64,000 bases of DNA. Source: Nymphaea colorata. Its lineage: Eukaryota > Streptophyta > Magnoliopsida > Nymphaeales > Nymphaeaceae. This document shows, piece by piece, positions 12,813-26,152 of this stretch. Location: NCBI RefSeq assembly GCF_008831285.2, contig NC_045146.1, positions 24,817,703 through 24,881,702 of the forward strand, given 5' to 3'. A program made the translations under genes and the position numbers. Below the pieces are notes generated by a model. That model worked only from the letters and a program-made list of their open reading frames with translations. It did no database searches and was not told the DNA's origin. Numbering within the stretch: the first letter of the stretch is position 1; the number at the start of each line of letters is the position of its first letter.

Positions 12813-13119
12813 GTCGGGCCGGTCAAGTTTTGCAGGAAGTGCGGTTCCACCAGCCAACGAAGAGAAAGCCACGGTCGACAGGTAATGGTGGCGGTGTCGA
12901 TACGCTCAAGGACAACAGGTTTCAAGCTTCAGCGAGTATAGAGGAAATCGACCCCAATGCAATCAGAGATGAATGGCTTTCGGTCCTCCCGCTGCCTTCC
13001 CCAACACCCAAGGAGGCGGCTGAGCTTCCCCATCGCCTTCCGCCACCCAAAGCATCAGTACCGAGCTGAAACCCTCTATGCTCTAAACGCAGAGTCTCTC
13101 GTCTCCCTTTTTCTCCCTC

Positions 13120-13468
13120 CTTCGCTTATTTAAAAGGAGGAGGAACCTTCTTTTCCATTTCTCTTAGTTTGAGGACTCGGTTCTTATTTTGGCTCTGGTT
13201 ATTTTGTTTTCTGTACCTCAACTAAGAAGTTCATGTTCAATCATCCATTAACGTTAACGGTATCTACCAATATGAGAGATGGAACAGAATCCTATAACAT
13301 CAAGAGATTTTGAACTCCCTGTTGATTATACTAGTTGGAATTTTGAGGAAGATGGAGGTTGGCCTGTCGACTCTGTCTGATGGCATTGAAGCAGGGTGAG
13401 AGAGCCAACTGTTTGGGGGATTAACTTCGCTTATTTAAAATAGAGGGAGGAACCTTCTTTGCCATTTC
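13120..13468. repeat. Pair of 42-44 bp direct repeats
   Basis: Copies at 13120-13161 and 13425-13468 share a CTTCGCTTATTTAAAA start, then a purine-rich patch and GGAACCTTCTTT. They are about 305 bp apart. The TTATTTAAAA core looks promoter-like. They could be remnants of element ends or of a duplication. Confidence 0.6.
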
Positions 13469-14300
13469 ACCCCTATCGTTTTTGCTTGAACTTCAACTTT
13501 TGGTATCCACTAGCCAACCATCTTCCTTGCTTGAACCTTTTGCTTCCCAAGAGCTTCATTTCTTGGGGAGATTTTGTATCCTTTTTCATGATTATAAGAG
13601 CATCCGTCCGGAAACCAGGAGAAGCCAATGGAGGCTCTGGAGTTTGGCCGGCACCAAGTCAAACAAGAACATTCGTGCCAAGTTGGCCATAAACGTAGAA
13701 CATCCAAGGAGTGGAAGATTGAAAGATTATCCGGTAATCAGATTAATGATCCACTTCGACGCAAAGGAGAAACATCTCGGGGGTGATCAGAGCCGCCGTC
13801 CATTTAAATGCTTCTCATCCAGGAGAACTCCTAGCAGGAAAAGAAGAAATGAAACCTTTGCTCAGATCCTGCACATGATCATACCATGTTTCTCATCCCT
13901 CTTTTCTACATGCGAAGGTGCACAACATGTGGGATTTTATGCAAGAACGCAAGACTCCCTCAACTTTACACACGTGCAGTGATACATTTACAGGATGATC
14001 TACAATCCACTCATTTAAACCAGCATTGCTTCTGCGCGTTGGAGCATGGACTTAAATACACCTGAGACGACCTTCCTGGCGATAAGAACACAGGCTCAAC
14101 ACAAAAAATTGCCTCACATCACGTGCTTGACTTGAGTCCTCCCACCAGAAATATATTTTTCTAGATGCAACGTGCAGGCATTTCAAGCACATTCTCACCC
14201 GTCGTTTTGAAGCCCAAGATTCTGGAGCTTAGTCTTCAGGTCAGACAACTGGAAAGCTGGCTTTGTTTCGTCAATATTGCCTCCATTTGAAAGTAAAGGA

Positions 14301-17300
14301 CTACGAGAAACTCTCTTCACCACGCAAACTGACATAGTAGTCGTGGTCTAGATGCTTCAGTGATTCTCCATCATCCCCACGTATGTACCATGATAGAGTT
14401 CCTACATTTATAGAACATGAGAACATAAGAAGAGGGTAAATGATAAAGAATATGGGAAGGCCCTCAAGGCCACTCCACAAGAATCACCAATTGATGTGCA
14501 AATATTTATGTAAAGATGGACTGAGAAGGATGTTATAGCAGTTTGAGCAATTAGAGAATAAACACATATATAATAGGGATAAAGGCAACTAGGTATGAGC
14601 ATGATTCGACACAGATAAGTTTGCTGAAGACGTTAACATCCAAAATTCTCAACAACAGCAGAACGCTAGTTTCGGGCAGATGCTAGCAAATATGGTTCAC
14701 AAATGATCCAGATGCAAGATGAAGTTGGCTCCAGAACACGCATAAACATGCTTGCAGTAATAAATTGCATCAACTGGTCATTATATACTATATCAAGTTT
14801 GAATTTCTCGAGATAATTCCCAGCACATCAGGTGAAATCTCTGAGGTCGTAAATTTCTCTTCAAATGACATCTATTCCAGCAGGAGATACACTGGAAAAA
14901 AATCATGCCCGTTTCTAACCTTGGATGCCTTCAATTGCTTACCGTTATTTTTTGTCATGGATCCCAAAAAGAAAATTATTACTCGTGCATCACCAGCTTG
15001 TCATGAATATGTGAAATAATTTTTGGTTCCAGCCAAATTAGAAGGCAAAAAGATTATCACCACTTTGCCGTTAAGAATCAAAATGAAGGTTCAAATGAAC
15101 AAGACAAATAATCTCATCTTTGAGTATACCTGCCACAGGAGGTGTTTCCCTTTCCCTGGTTGAATGCAATATGATTGTCCCCGAAAGCACAGTGATGAAC
15201 CCACACACTTCAGAGGCAATGCTGCTTGCATTTTGCCCAGACCAGTCCTACATCAAAACAAAGGACTCAGTATTTAATGCATCTAGGAGTCTCCAAGACA
15301 GCACACTTCATGGATCTTACCTTGAACATAATTGCACTAGCCAGAATTGTCAGGGTTGTAAACATGACATAATAAATGGGAGAAACAATTGCAGTGTTGA
15401 ACGTGTCCAGTGCCTGAAGGTAAATAGCAAATCAACAAGTTTAAGGTGAGAAGAATCTAAGGAGGAAAGAGAAGACAGTGTTTCACTTTAGCCAGAGAAA
15501 CTAACATCACAAGACTCAAGAGACACTTCCAAATGCAAAACAGAATTTCCATATACTTCGGAATTATGTAGTCTAGTTACAGATGAATTGACACATACTA
15601 GGGCAGAAAGCATCAGTATTAGTATTAGTCATGCATAAATGGAAATTATACTGTCTTTGTCGTTATAAGTTATGTGAAGCTCTACAGAAGATCAATCTTT
15701 GTTTACATGTGCCATGTACAAGGCTGAAATACATTCAGATCAGTCTTGAGTCTTGACCTCAACTAACCCTTTCTCGCAATTATTTCTGGTTCCTCGTATA
15801 GGTATGCACTGTGCCTCCACCAACAAATATATAGATCATCCTTGAAGGTCAAAATAACAACAATAACAGCAGCAGAAGCAACACCAACAATATCAAAAGA
15901 ACCACAAATGCAGGGTCCAAAAGAGTCTTTTGGAGGTTCCTCTAAATGAGCACTACTTTCGGTAATCTTTCACTACTGAAAAGCATCCATGTGGGAACAA
16001 TATAAATGTTATTTTGACTGTGGATTAGCCAAACCATGAACATCACCCTATCACTACCAAAGAGGCAGAAGCAAATACAAATATTAAATTCTCGTCTGCC
16101 AACAAGTTTCTCAGAAACAAAAGCAGCAGCACCCAGTGTGTTTTTCCATAAATATGCTGGAGACACTGACAGCACCGTATTAGGAAACAGATGCACATAC
16201 AAAAAACAATCTTCTAAGTCACTGCTACAGGTTAACATATAAATGTAATAGGCACGACTACCTGCCATACATATACATACTTTATCAAACATGAAAATAT
16301 CAGCATCAGACATTGAAACACATAGAATAGGTCCAGGTTTCCTAACAACTAAAGATGGAAATGCACCCTAACAAATACTGACGTAACGTGCCCAGAAAAT
16401 ATGTAGATAACAGTCCAACACGTCTCCTAGAATAAACTACACATGTAAGAAAGGTTTCAGCTGCATGCTGAACAGCGAAGCTAATATGAATAAATTGAAG
16501 CAACTGTACTTCAACTTTACCTGTAAATTTAAGTTATAAGGTCATCCTGAAATTTTTTTTAATGCCAAATGGCCCAAACCCCTAAAATGATATAAGTCCA
16601 AGGGCAACTAAGTTTCCCAATTGGCTGGTAATCTAGCAACACATGCATGCAAGGAAGCCATAAAAAGGCAAAAGATCAGACAACAACTGATATATTGACA
16701 GTCTAAAAAGGTCTAGCATGGAACAAACCTTGTTTAAGTAATTCAACTGAGTGATGACACAGAGGAATGCAACTGTAACAAAAAACCATGTCTGTGGGTA
16801 AGACACCTGACTCACACCCTCTAGTGTCAGTTTGATTGCAATCCCAATAGCCTTAATGCTCATAACCTGCAATGCAGTTGACGATAAAAATACCTAATAA
16901 GCAAATGTACAAGAACAGAAACAGGCAATGTCGAAAATTAAGTAAATCTGGACAGCAAAAAAACAGTTGAATCATGCAGGATTAGTTAAATAATCATACT
17001 ACTTACTGTAAGTGAACCCACTAAAGAACAGATGCCTAAGTAGATCAATATATTTGTTTGTCCATAGCGAGGTTCAAAGTGCAGCATCAATGCCAGGGAA
17101 ACAGTCACAGCAGTTGCAGCATAGAAAATAAAGGCTGGACAAGCAGAAACAGAATTAAAAAGATAAGCAACCCACCAGAAAAATGGAAGTCATAGAACAG
17201 TACGTCTTCCTTTGATTATCGCAATGGCAAAGGAAGTAACTATCGAAGTTTTGGCAAAGAAGTACCTGGCTGGGTCGCCAATCTCCATATTTCTTCCACT

Positions 17301-18871
17301 GAAGCAGGGGTTTGCTCCTGAGGTGCATGAATTACAATGACGGTGGAGCCTACTATGCATGATACACAGCCAATGACTCCCATCTTCTGCAGTCTTTCTT
17401 TCAGAAGAAAATGGGCCAACACAGCACTGCAGATAATAATCATTTGTGAGATAGAATCATACAGGCAAAGCAAAACTTTCAAAGACTCACCTGACAATTA
17501 TACTCAGTGCACCAAGAGGAGTAACAAGAACTGCCGGTGCAAAAACATAGGCAACAAAATTTGCGACCTCCCCAATGATCACTGCTTATCAAGAAAACAC
17601 TAATTAACACATAAAAGGTATCCAACAGTTTCTTCATAATATCAATTCCAGAACCCACTTTTTACCACAGAAATAGAAAGGAAAATGACACAGAACTTGC
17701 AGCAAGTACAAGAATCAGAAGAAGCGGTCAGAGAATGCAGACTTACTGGTAATCATTCCAGCCCACCATAGCGGCTCCAACAAATACGTATATCCTCCAA
17801 TTCCTATATAGAAGATATTTTAAGGTCACGAGTGAAAAAAAGAAAAATTACTCGCTTGAATACTTCAATACAACAGAAATCGAACCAGACTCAAAATTCC
17901 TACAGCACGTCTCACTAGCAGCAACGTGAAAATTAGAAGATCACATCAGCCACGATGAGGTATACATGTTGCACGTTATCTATAGAACATCAATCTGTTG
18001 ATGGAGAAAGATAACAAAATCACAAGAAACAAGAGTGTCTAACTTTTGCCGGAGAGATTCATGCATCTGGCTTTGTAACCGTAAAAGGAGATACAATCAA
18101 TAATCCCCCTCCTCAAATTCCCTTTACGCACGGCGATCTCCAAACAATTACCAGAACAAAATCCAACAAGGAAAACGCGTACACTGTACACAATGTCTAA
18201 ATCAAACACAAAGTCTGATCGCAACAGCATCTTCAAAGCGCGATCTTTCCATGGAAAATCAAAAGCATTCAGAAATCATCCTCATATTAAAACAAAACTA
18301 AAGATTATCGTGTCTAGGAAGAATTCTTCTTTCTCTATTTTTATCGGGTCGCCGATGTGTAGATCTCATCGAAGCAAAGCAAAAGGACAATGTCGGAAGC
18401 TTTCATCATCTTCCTTTTAGCCATCACAAGGAAGATCGATGGAAGAGGAACCGATGGTTCGTTCTCGTTATCAGAGAACCGTCTAGAAGCATCCAAGGTG
18501 AATAACAACAGCAACGACAAGAGAAAAAATGGGTGATTGCCTGTGGGGATGACCTCATCAAACGAAAAAACCAACCGGAGAAGGAATTTTTTTGTCCCTC
18601 CTTTTGATTATTATGAGAAAACTCCAAATTTTAAAATTCATTTTCCTACACAGAGAAACATCCAAGACAGCAACAACAACAGGAAGCAGGAGGAGAGCTC
18701 ATTATTGCCTGCAGGGGTGCCGGATGATCCGGCGCGCTTGAGGCCCATCTTCTTGAGAATGAAGCTGGCGCCGATGAAGGCGCTAGAAAGGAGGGCGAGG
18801 AGGAGACCCCTGGCGTTGTCGGACGACATCATCATCATCCTCTCCATGCCTCTGCCGCTCCTCGGCGCCAT
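14301..18871 (-). CDS. NIPA-family magnesium transporter (DUF803)
   Basis: Multi-spanning membrane protein of the NIPA family, members of which transport Mg2+ in animals; plant members are annotated as probable magnesium transporters. Nine exons on the minus strand: 18871-18709, 17803-17747, 17581-17491, 17426-17266, 17134-17007, 16866-16729, 15413-15321, 15247-15130 and 14401-14301. They total 1050 nt and give 349 aa, a normal length. Family landmarks appear in order: [23 protein letters not shown] (TM1), [21 protein letters not shown] and [65 protein letters not shown] with SPIYYVMFT, and [11 protein letters not shown], followed by a hydrophilic tail. The start is the first ATG at 18871; a later Met at residue 9 or 12 is possible. 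Intron 1 has no GT donor at the conserved junction but a GC (CAG then GCAATA), so a GC-AG intron is inferred. The upstream flank is GA-rich (about 19200-19240). Confidence 0.93.
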
Positions 18872-20560
18872 CTTCTATATTCTACCGCACCAAATCCCTT
18901 CCCTTCCCTTCCTTCCTTCCCGTCCTTTCTCCTACCCTCGCTCTGGTGCGTCCCCTATTTGGCGGGGGAAGGAATTCCCTTGATTCCCGCCCAATGAATT
19001 CGAACGACGCTCGCTGGAGATACCGCCAAAAAAAAAAGTACAATGGCGAAGTGTGTGCTAGAGAGGGAGAAGAGTCTAGGGAGAAAGGGGATTCAATGCT
19101 CGAAAATAATGTCGATCAATCGATGGTTGGTCGAAAACGTTGAAAAGGTAAAACCCCTGGTGTGGTGAGCCACCTTTGTCCGCTTGCCGCAGCGAAAGAA
19201 GGAAAGGAGAGAGAGAGAGAACAAGAGCGAGAGAGCGCGGACGCTTCGTCTCTTTTCTACTCTCTCTCCCCGATACGCTGTACATCTCCAGCTGGGAGAT
19301 TTAACCGTTTTACGTTAAAATGCATTTTCAGGAAATGACTATTTTGAGTCTCACTTTTGCCTGATATTCTATAAAGGACTCGGCTTTTCTTGAAAGGACG
19401 CTTTCGAACTACTTTCTTAAATTAGTTCCACGATAGTACTAGAAAAAGCGTTATATTCGCAGAAAAGGTTTTGATCAGTGTAACCTATAAATTTAGCAAA
19501 AAAGTTTGCATTTCGAATCAAATTAATTTTTAATTTTTAATTTTTCCTATGAAATGAATGAATGGGAATTGTTAGACGAGCAGTCGCTATTACTTCTTAT
19601 TTAAGTTTTATCCGGAACCGAGATTCGAAGATTTTATTATTGCTTCCTAGAAAGTTCTAAGTTCCATCCATCTTATCTTCGGAGCCCATTTCCTTGTTGA
19701 CTTTATTTTCCATCTCAATCATGGTAACGGCCGGTAATCTTTTCGTAGAAGTTTTCTCGAAGACTAAAAAAAATGAAGATAAGTTTCAAAATTGATTGTC
19801 CAATCGCCTTTTCAAAGTATGCAGAATTCAAGATTTCACGTTCAAGGCAAGTGAAACAAAATTTATGAGGATTTATTCAATAGTTTACTAGATTTTCATA
19901 TATAAAGACATCGGATTAATTTTCCTAGCGGCTAGCAAGGCTGAATTTAGTCAATGCCTTGAAATTGAATTTTTTCAATGGTTTGACTCATTCCTGCTTG
20001 TATTAAAAGAGGATGTCACTTAAAATCTTTAATTGGATTTTAATAGAATTGGAGACTCGTTATTTCGAGTTCAAAAGATCAGCAAATCGATCTTTTGAAG
20101 TTGATTTACTACCCAAAATTCACCAAAAAAAAAAAAAGGTGGGGATTGCATATGGTCTCTATATTAAATTAGAACTTGATTCATTAGGCACAATAATGAA
20201 CAGCACTATCGTTTTCAAGGGAAAGGAATTCGCCATTTTTGAATTTCACTCACAGTGGTCGAATGGGGCCTAATTTCCTGGGAACATCCCCATTGAACCT
20301 AGGCTGATGGCCTGTTTGAGTCGATAACTTGCTCAGCTTTAAGGCGAAACTGGTAAATGAAAAAAGGCTATGCAGCGTTTCTAAAATTCTGACAAAATGT
20401 GAACCTCTAACGGAAATTTGTTCTTTAATGGGGGAAGGACAATGGAACGTGGGGAGGAACTTGACAGGCATACAGGTGCTCGTTATATTGACGTGCGGGT
20501 CCCACAACACTGGTGGCACCGCGGCTGAAAGTGTGGCACTTTCTGTCATTAATTGAAGAA

Positions 20561-20598
20561 AGTGAGGGCATTTTATCCAAAGTGAGGGCATTTTATCC
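20561..20598. repeat. 20-bp tandem repeat, two copies
   Basis: AGTGAGGGCATTTTATCC occurs at 20561-20578 and again at 20581-20598, an exact 20-bp period. Confidence 0.85.
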
Positions 20599-20640
20599 GC
20601 GCCGCATCGATTTGATACGATCTTATTTTCTGTCGACTTT

Positions 20641-21140
20641 TTTACCATGGATCTTTTTACCATTTTTTGGCACCCATTCAGGCTGTGTCTGGTAAGTCCG
20701 GAAAAATATTTATAGAAAAATATTTTCAAAATCTATTGGAATAAAATTTTAAATCGCCTCTAAAAAACAAACCATTAACACCCAAAAACAACTCAAAACT
20801 AACCATAAAAAAAAATATTTGGCCATGGATTTTTTTTTACCTGTCTCTTTCTCTTTCTCTGGATCTCTTTTGCCATGGGTTTTTTTAGATATGGAAAAAA
20901 CTTCTGAAATATTGTGCAGGAATTTTTTCTTTCCACCGATTCAGGATATGTTTTTGCCATGGATTTTTTTATCGTGGAAACAATTTCTGGAATAAGATAT
21001 AAGATTGTGCTTGGTAAGTCCAGCTCTACAAAATATTTGAAGTGTTTGATAAACATGAAAAGATTTATTGGGTGAAATTTTAAATCACCTCTAAAAAACA
21101 AACCATCAACACCTAGAAACAGCTCAAAACTAAAAAAAAA
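20641..21140. repeat. Diverged direct repeat with CCATGGATTTTT motifs
   Basis: Segments 20681-20814 and 21001-21140 are related. Both have GGTAAGTCC near the start, then AAATTTTAAATC, CCTCTAAAAAACAAACCAT, and a CTCAAAACTAA end with an A-rich run. Offset is about 320 bp. The DNA between and just before them repeats CCATGGAT plus a T-run and includes GGATTTTTTTATCGT followed by GGAAACAATTTCT. That pattern resembles the 14-bp modules of the minisatellite at 62701-64000. Confidence 0.6.
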
Positions 21141-23453
21141 AAAAAAAAACAAACAAACACACTCTCTCGCTAAATACCAAACTGCCCATTGGTTAGCAGA
21201 ACAATGTTCGTGATCAAGGGATTACGATCACAGGGTTCTGTTTTTGGCCTTTTAGGACAGATAAAGAAAGAACCACTTGGCAAGGACCAGGACCAGAAAA
21301 GGGGAAAAAGTTCACAACGAAATCTGGTTGCCATAATCTTCCTTCGATTTCCCTTGTACATGAATCAATCTTCTTAACCGACATCACCAGGATCAGGATC
21401 AGGATCAGCCTCTACATGAGACGCACCAATGCCCTCAACAAGAAAGAAAGCAACAGAGGAATCAAGATCAAGATGCAGCGTGCACGATCCCAAAGGCGAA
21501 GAGCCCCTTAGGGTTGGCCGCTACTTCAGCACGATCGATAGCCTGCCCCAAGCAACTGGGCGAATCCATGGCTGGCGCCGGCATGTTGTCCTGTTTTGCG
21601 GTCTTGATCTTCCTGTAAACTTTTCTCGCATTCTTGACTCACGAACTCCTTCCCTTTCAATACATGACACTTTGACGACAAGGAAAAGAAGGGTTGAGGG
21701 ACGCCGGAGATGGTGCGCTGAGGCGACGAACGACGCCGGACACGGGCTGAGGCGATGACAGACGCTGGCTGCTGCAAACGGTCGACCGAACAGGAAAGGG
21801 CCCAGAAGAAGACACCGAGCAGAACATTTTTCTGCCGGAAAAAAAAAAAATCTGGGATGGATCTTTTTCCCAAAGCCGGTTTGGACTCGTGGAAAATTTC
21901 ATCCTCGTTTGATTTTTTGCACCAAAAAAAATCACAAAAACACAGAAAAAAAAAGATTATTTCCCGTGCCCATCAAACGTTCTTTAAGAAATGATCAATG
22001 AGGTAAGGAATGTCACCATATTGCTCTAAAATTAAGAAGGATCTGTTGATTCAAGCAGGTAAAAGCTGATTTTAAACAATACGGAATCAACATGTTATGT
22101 AACAACAGCACAGATCTAACCCATTCCATGGGATGTTTGTTTTAATTTGGTTTTTTTTCTAACAACAGCACTTATTGAAGCGTTTCTAGATATTTGAAAA
22201 CTTGGACCATGGAATTAATTAACCTAAAGAAAATACGGAAACTTTTTTTTTAAAAAATTTAAGAGTAAACGATATGCATCCAATGAAAAATTAAAACTTC
22301 GCGTTCCCAAATTTCTTTTGTGGGTGTATGTTTCTCAAGTATTATAAAAATTAAACAATCAGAGATATCAAGCTAATCCTTATCACATCATATATTGTAA
22401 AGGGAACGATCACGGTTTTGCACATTTGAATTGAGATTTGAATCCGTATTATTTACTCGTGGCAAAAAACATCTTCATTTATGTTCAGCTCCTACAAATA
22501 ACATAAGAGCTCATTCGCTAGGAAGAACATTATGTTCTTCGAAGTGGATCAATTCTTTGTTTTTGGCTCAGATGGTCTCTGTTTTGCTTTTTGAAGGGCG
22601 ATGGTTTTTTCTCTTTGTGTTTTTTTTTTCCTGTCACTTCTTGTAAATAACATTTTTTGGCAATAAAGGTAGGAAGCCTACCTCCCATCAATCCATTATT
22701 AGATATTTCAAAAATTTCACATTCTAATTTATTTTGAATTTGGAACCACCCATCCCCAATAACGATATTAGATTCTTAAAACATGTGTTCCTGCGTTACA
22801 TGTTGTGGAATTACTATGTTATGGCTTTCAGAAACATAATAAAGAAGAACATATATTATGATATCTTCCACTAACGTAATGTTCTTCTTTTTTGTTATTT
22901 GGCTTCTATTAGTGTTTGAGCATAAGCTGACCTTCATAGCATAGCAGGCTTAAAAACAGAGGTGTGGGAACCATGTGGACAATTGCCCACACAGACTCCC
23001 TTTTTTTTTCATATTAATCTTTCAGGGAAATTTTATTCATTGACATATCGGTGCTCCTTAAATTTAAAATTTTATACCTAATGCCTCTTAGCCAATTTTT
23101 TTTTTGCTATGCCCCTGCTTAATGACGGTTTGGCATGTGTTAGATTGGCGAATTACAAAGTTAAACCTTTACATTGTGGTTCACCTCGAGTTTCAGTGTT
23201 TCCGCAGTCCATATCCAACGGTTGCCGGAGCCGGTGACCACTCGCCGGAGCTCCTACCAGGTGCGCATAAGAGCAAAAAAGCTTTCAGGCAAAGGCTGAG
23301 TAATATATGGGTTGGGCTTTAGTTAATATTTTTCAATATTTGGCCCGTTGTGCATATGAATCAAAAAAAAAAAAAATTGGAGGGAGCACCACTGCTCCCA
23401 AGTTGAAGGAATCTCGACATTTCTTCACAACTGGTCTTTTTTACAGCTTCGGA

Positions 23454-23700
23454 TGTAACACCCCAAAAGTTTAGTCCCGTATCGAAGATTGTGAGAGATG
23501 TTCAAGGACTTATAAAGAGAGGTTGGGTCAGGTTGTTATATCGGATGCCTTGTGTCGTTGCCTATGAAAGTAAGAAGAGCACTAAAGTGCTTCAATCTTC
23601 TCCATTTTTTTGGTATCATCTTCATGTAAACGAGAAGATGGCAAGAACACAACCAACAAGGTCGAGTCTAAACTTATAACATCTCAAATGTGAAGGAAGA
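23454..23700. mobile_element. Possible LTR fragment
   Basis: Begins TGTAACACCCC and continues with GTCCCGTATCGAAGATTGTGAGAG and a TATAAAGAGAGG segment. This is the style of many plant LTR-retrotransposon LTR starts. I could not find a matching CA end, a second LTR or a target-site duplication, so it may be a solo or broken LTR. The right end is arbitrary. Confidence 0.3.
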
Positions 23701-23868
23701 AAAAGTTTATAAGGGACGGTTTATTAACAAAGGCAACTAAATGTTGCTTCTAAAACATTAGTCGCTTCTTTGTGAATCCACTAAATTTTGAGCGTCTTTT
23801 CAAATCAACATATTAATACCACCCTTAATACATCAAGTGACGTAATTTTATAGATCATTTCTATAGAT

Positions 23869-24130
23869 AAAAATTATCGAATTATGTTTAGAATATAATC
23901 ATTAATATACGAAACTCAGTATTCATTGGCTAAATAAGTAAATGTGGGCATCCGAGCAAAAGGTGCTCAAAGAAGGGTTGAAGTCTTCTTCCTTTCCCTT
24001 TGTTTATATAAATAAAACTTATTGAATTATGTTTAAAATATAATCATTAATATACAAAACTATGTATTCATTGGCTCAACGAAGCTGCTCAAAAAAGGGC
24101 CGAAGTCTTCTTTTCTTCCTTTTGTTTATG
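23869..24130. repeat. Imperfect tandem duplication of about 120-145 bp
   Basis: The block GAATTATGTTTA, ATATAATCATTAATATAC, TATTCATTGGCT, then GCTCAAA...GAAGTCTTCTT and TTTGTTTAT occurs twice, at about 23869-24008 and 24014-24130. The second copy lacks about 23 bp in the middle. Confidence 0.8.
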
Positions 24131-25157
24131 GGGTCTAGGGCTCTCTCGGTGGCCCCATTGTACCACCTAGTGACGGTGCCAGAAAAATTTGGCCGAGAGG
24201 CAATAACCACTTTTTTGCGGCTTCATAGGATGAGTGGTTGCGGAAACACTAACCTAGGTCAAGCTTGGGCACCACATGTAGGTGGACCCAGGTCCAACTT
24301 AATCATAATAAAGGGTTTTGAGGTCTAGTGTGGGCAGTAGCCCACACCAATTACACAGTAGTTCGAGCGAACTATTGGTGCCATCATCAACTAAAGTGTC
24401 GCATTGCTACTATTTTACGATAAGAGCATTGTTCACATGAATCAAACTGACAATAAGTCCCACTGACCTACCTCCTCGACCAACAATGTGAAAGAAGAAG
24501 AAATATGATGCAAGAAACTGACTCCACCTCCGTTGAGATAAGGATTGCAGGCAGTGATGGTGATGTATTGGCGTAAATTATTGGAGTGTGAGGGTCGGGG
24601 AAATATCAAACCGCCCCTTCGTTCATTTGTGGCCCACTTGATGCATAGGTTTGGGACATAGTTATGATGAACCACGAAGCTTCTCTGAGGAGGAATCCAG
24701 ATATTTTCACTTCTGCATTTTGTTTTCTTCTCTCAATTTTATAGTTAAAAACAAACTAAAATAAGAGGGGAAGCAGCGATAGTGGTCTTTCTTTGTCTAA
24801 AAGCCAAAAACACGTTATTGAGTAATTTTTAGAAGGGGCAATTTGAAAATCATAAATATCATTGTATTTCACGATAAGTTCAAGTCGATCTTTCAATATA
24901 TCCAGGTAGCGCATAACCCTTTGAACGATTTTCGAGTCAAATTCAACTGATAGAAACTTTTTTAATAAAATTTTTAAAGTAAAAGTTGCCCCTTCCTTCT
25001 ATTATTTTATGCTTATATTTGTTCGATTAGATCTATCAAAAACTTGATAAAATGCTACAAATGTAATATACGTTTAAACCAACGATGTGTTTAACAACCC
25101 TTTATTTTATTTGCGCTCAGCTGAGGGCCCTTGACGTGACACGGTTGGACTCATTAA

Positions 25158-25411
25158 GGGGGTGTTTGATTGTTCTTGATTTTAAATTCTCAGAATTTGA
25201 GATCCTCCATGGGTTTAAGATCAGGCCTTTAATTTGAAATCTTTTTACTAATGTGAAAAGGTAAACTAAAGACTTGAAGTGTGGATTTTGGGTCAGATCT
25301 AAAATCCTTGGTTTCATAAACCACAAACTTAACCATGGATATTTTGTCACGTTAGTAAAATTATGTCATGACAGATCCATGGATTTAAAGTCTGAAGTAA
25401 TCCAACACCCC
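25158..25411. mobile_element. MITE-like element with terminal inverted repeats
   Basis: The left end reads GGGGTGTTTGATT and the right end AATCCAACACCCC, inverted repeats with one mismatch over 13 bp. The interior is AT-rich, about 250 bp, with no coding capacity. A clear target-site duplication was not seen, so the superfamily is unassigned. Confidence 0.55.
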
Positions 25412-25430
25412 TTTACTTCAAACGCCCCTT

Positions 25431-25520
25431 CATAAGTAAACTGGTTAACTTAGGCCTAATTTCTAATCAGCAAGATAACCCCTCCATAAGTAGACTGGTT
25501 AACTTAGGCCTAAGTTCTAG
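25431..25520. repeat. 54-bp period tandem duplication
   Basis: CATAAGTAAACTGGTTAACT at 25431 recurs with one change at 25485. The match continues through TTAGGCCTAA and TTCTA. Confidence 0.85.
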
Positions 25521-26152
25521 TAGTACAATACAAACACACATAAGTCTTTAACATTTTTCATTGGACCGCTGAAATTGTACAAAAGTGGCAGTTATTAAAA
25601 TAAAATATGTGGTGTTTATACGGCCGAAGTCGCGTACGTGTGCTTTACAAATATTTGAATTCTATATATGATCTTAGCCAAAAGGCGGAGAAAAGGTATT
25701 AAATTTGTTTAAATTCTAGGTCACGCAAATGAAGTGATGCCGGACAAGGGACAAGTAGTGCGGGAGAAACAAAACATGCATAAAAAGCGAGTCCGTGAAA
25801 AAGACAGAAGCGGTCTTCTATAGGAATTTGGATTCCTTTTGAGCAGCATTTTTTTCAATGATGTAAAGCGGCAAAAATATCAATATGGCGTGTTCGCAAA
25901 CTACAAAAATGCAAGTGCATGCGATGCGCTTTCGTTGAATCACTCGAGCTAAGAAGAAAGAAATTTTCAAAAAATAAGCGAAACACAATAAATATGATGT
26001 TAGAGCAAAATAGTGGAAACGCAAAAAAAATCAAATGAATGGAAATAAGAAGTCGAATCACAATTCACAACTAATAAGAACGATATGTTTTTTAATCTTT
26101 TAAAGAAAAAGGTAGGTAAATACCACAAAAATAAGTTTTATACAATATTTAG

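Larger units (their letters stand above)
9758..14300. other. Gene-poor intergenic region
   Basis: About 4.5 kb without a gene I can identify. It holds a CT/AT microsatellite, a short palindromic block near 11315, a direct repeat at 13120-13468 and scattered short ORFs. The 153-residue minus-strand frame at 12464-12925 and the plus frames opposite it show no recognisable domain. Part of the left side is the promoter region of the Ole e 1-like gene; the right end is the 3' flank of NIPA. Confidence 0.5.

Noticed and set aside
12464-12925. 153-codon minus-strand frame
   Set aside because: No recognisable domain, no ATG at the stated length that could be supported, and competing frames on the plus strand.
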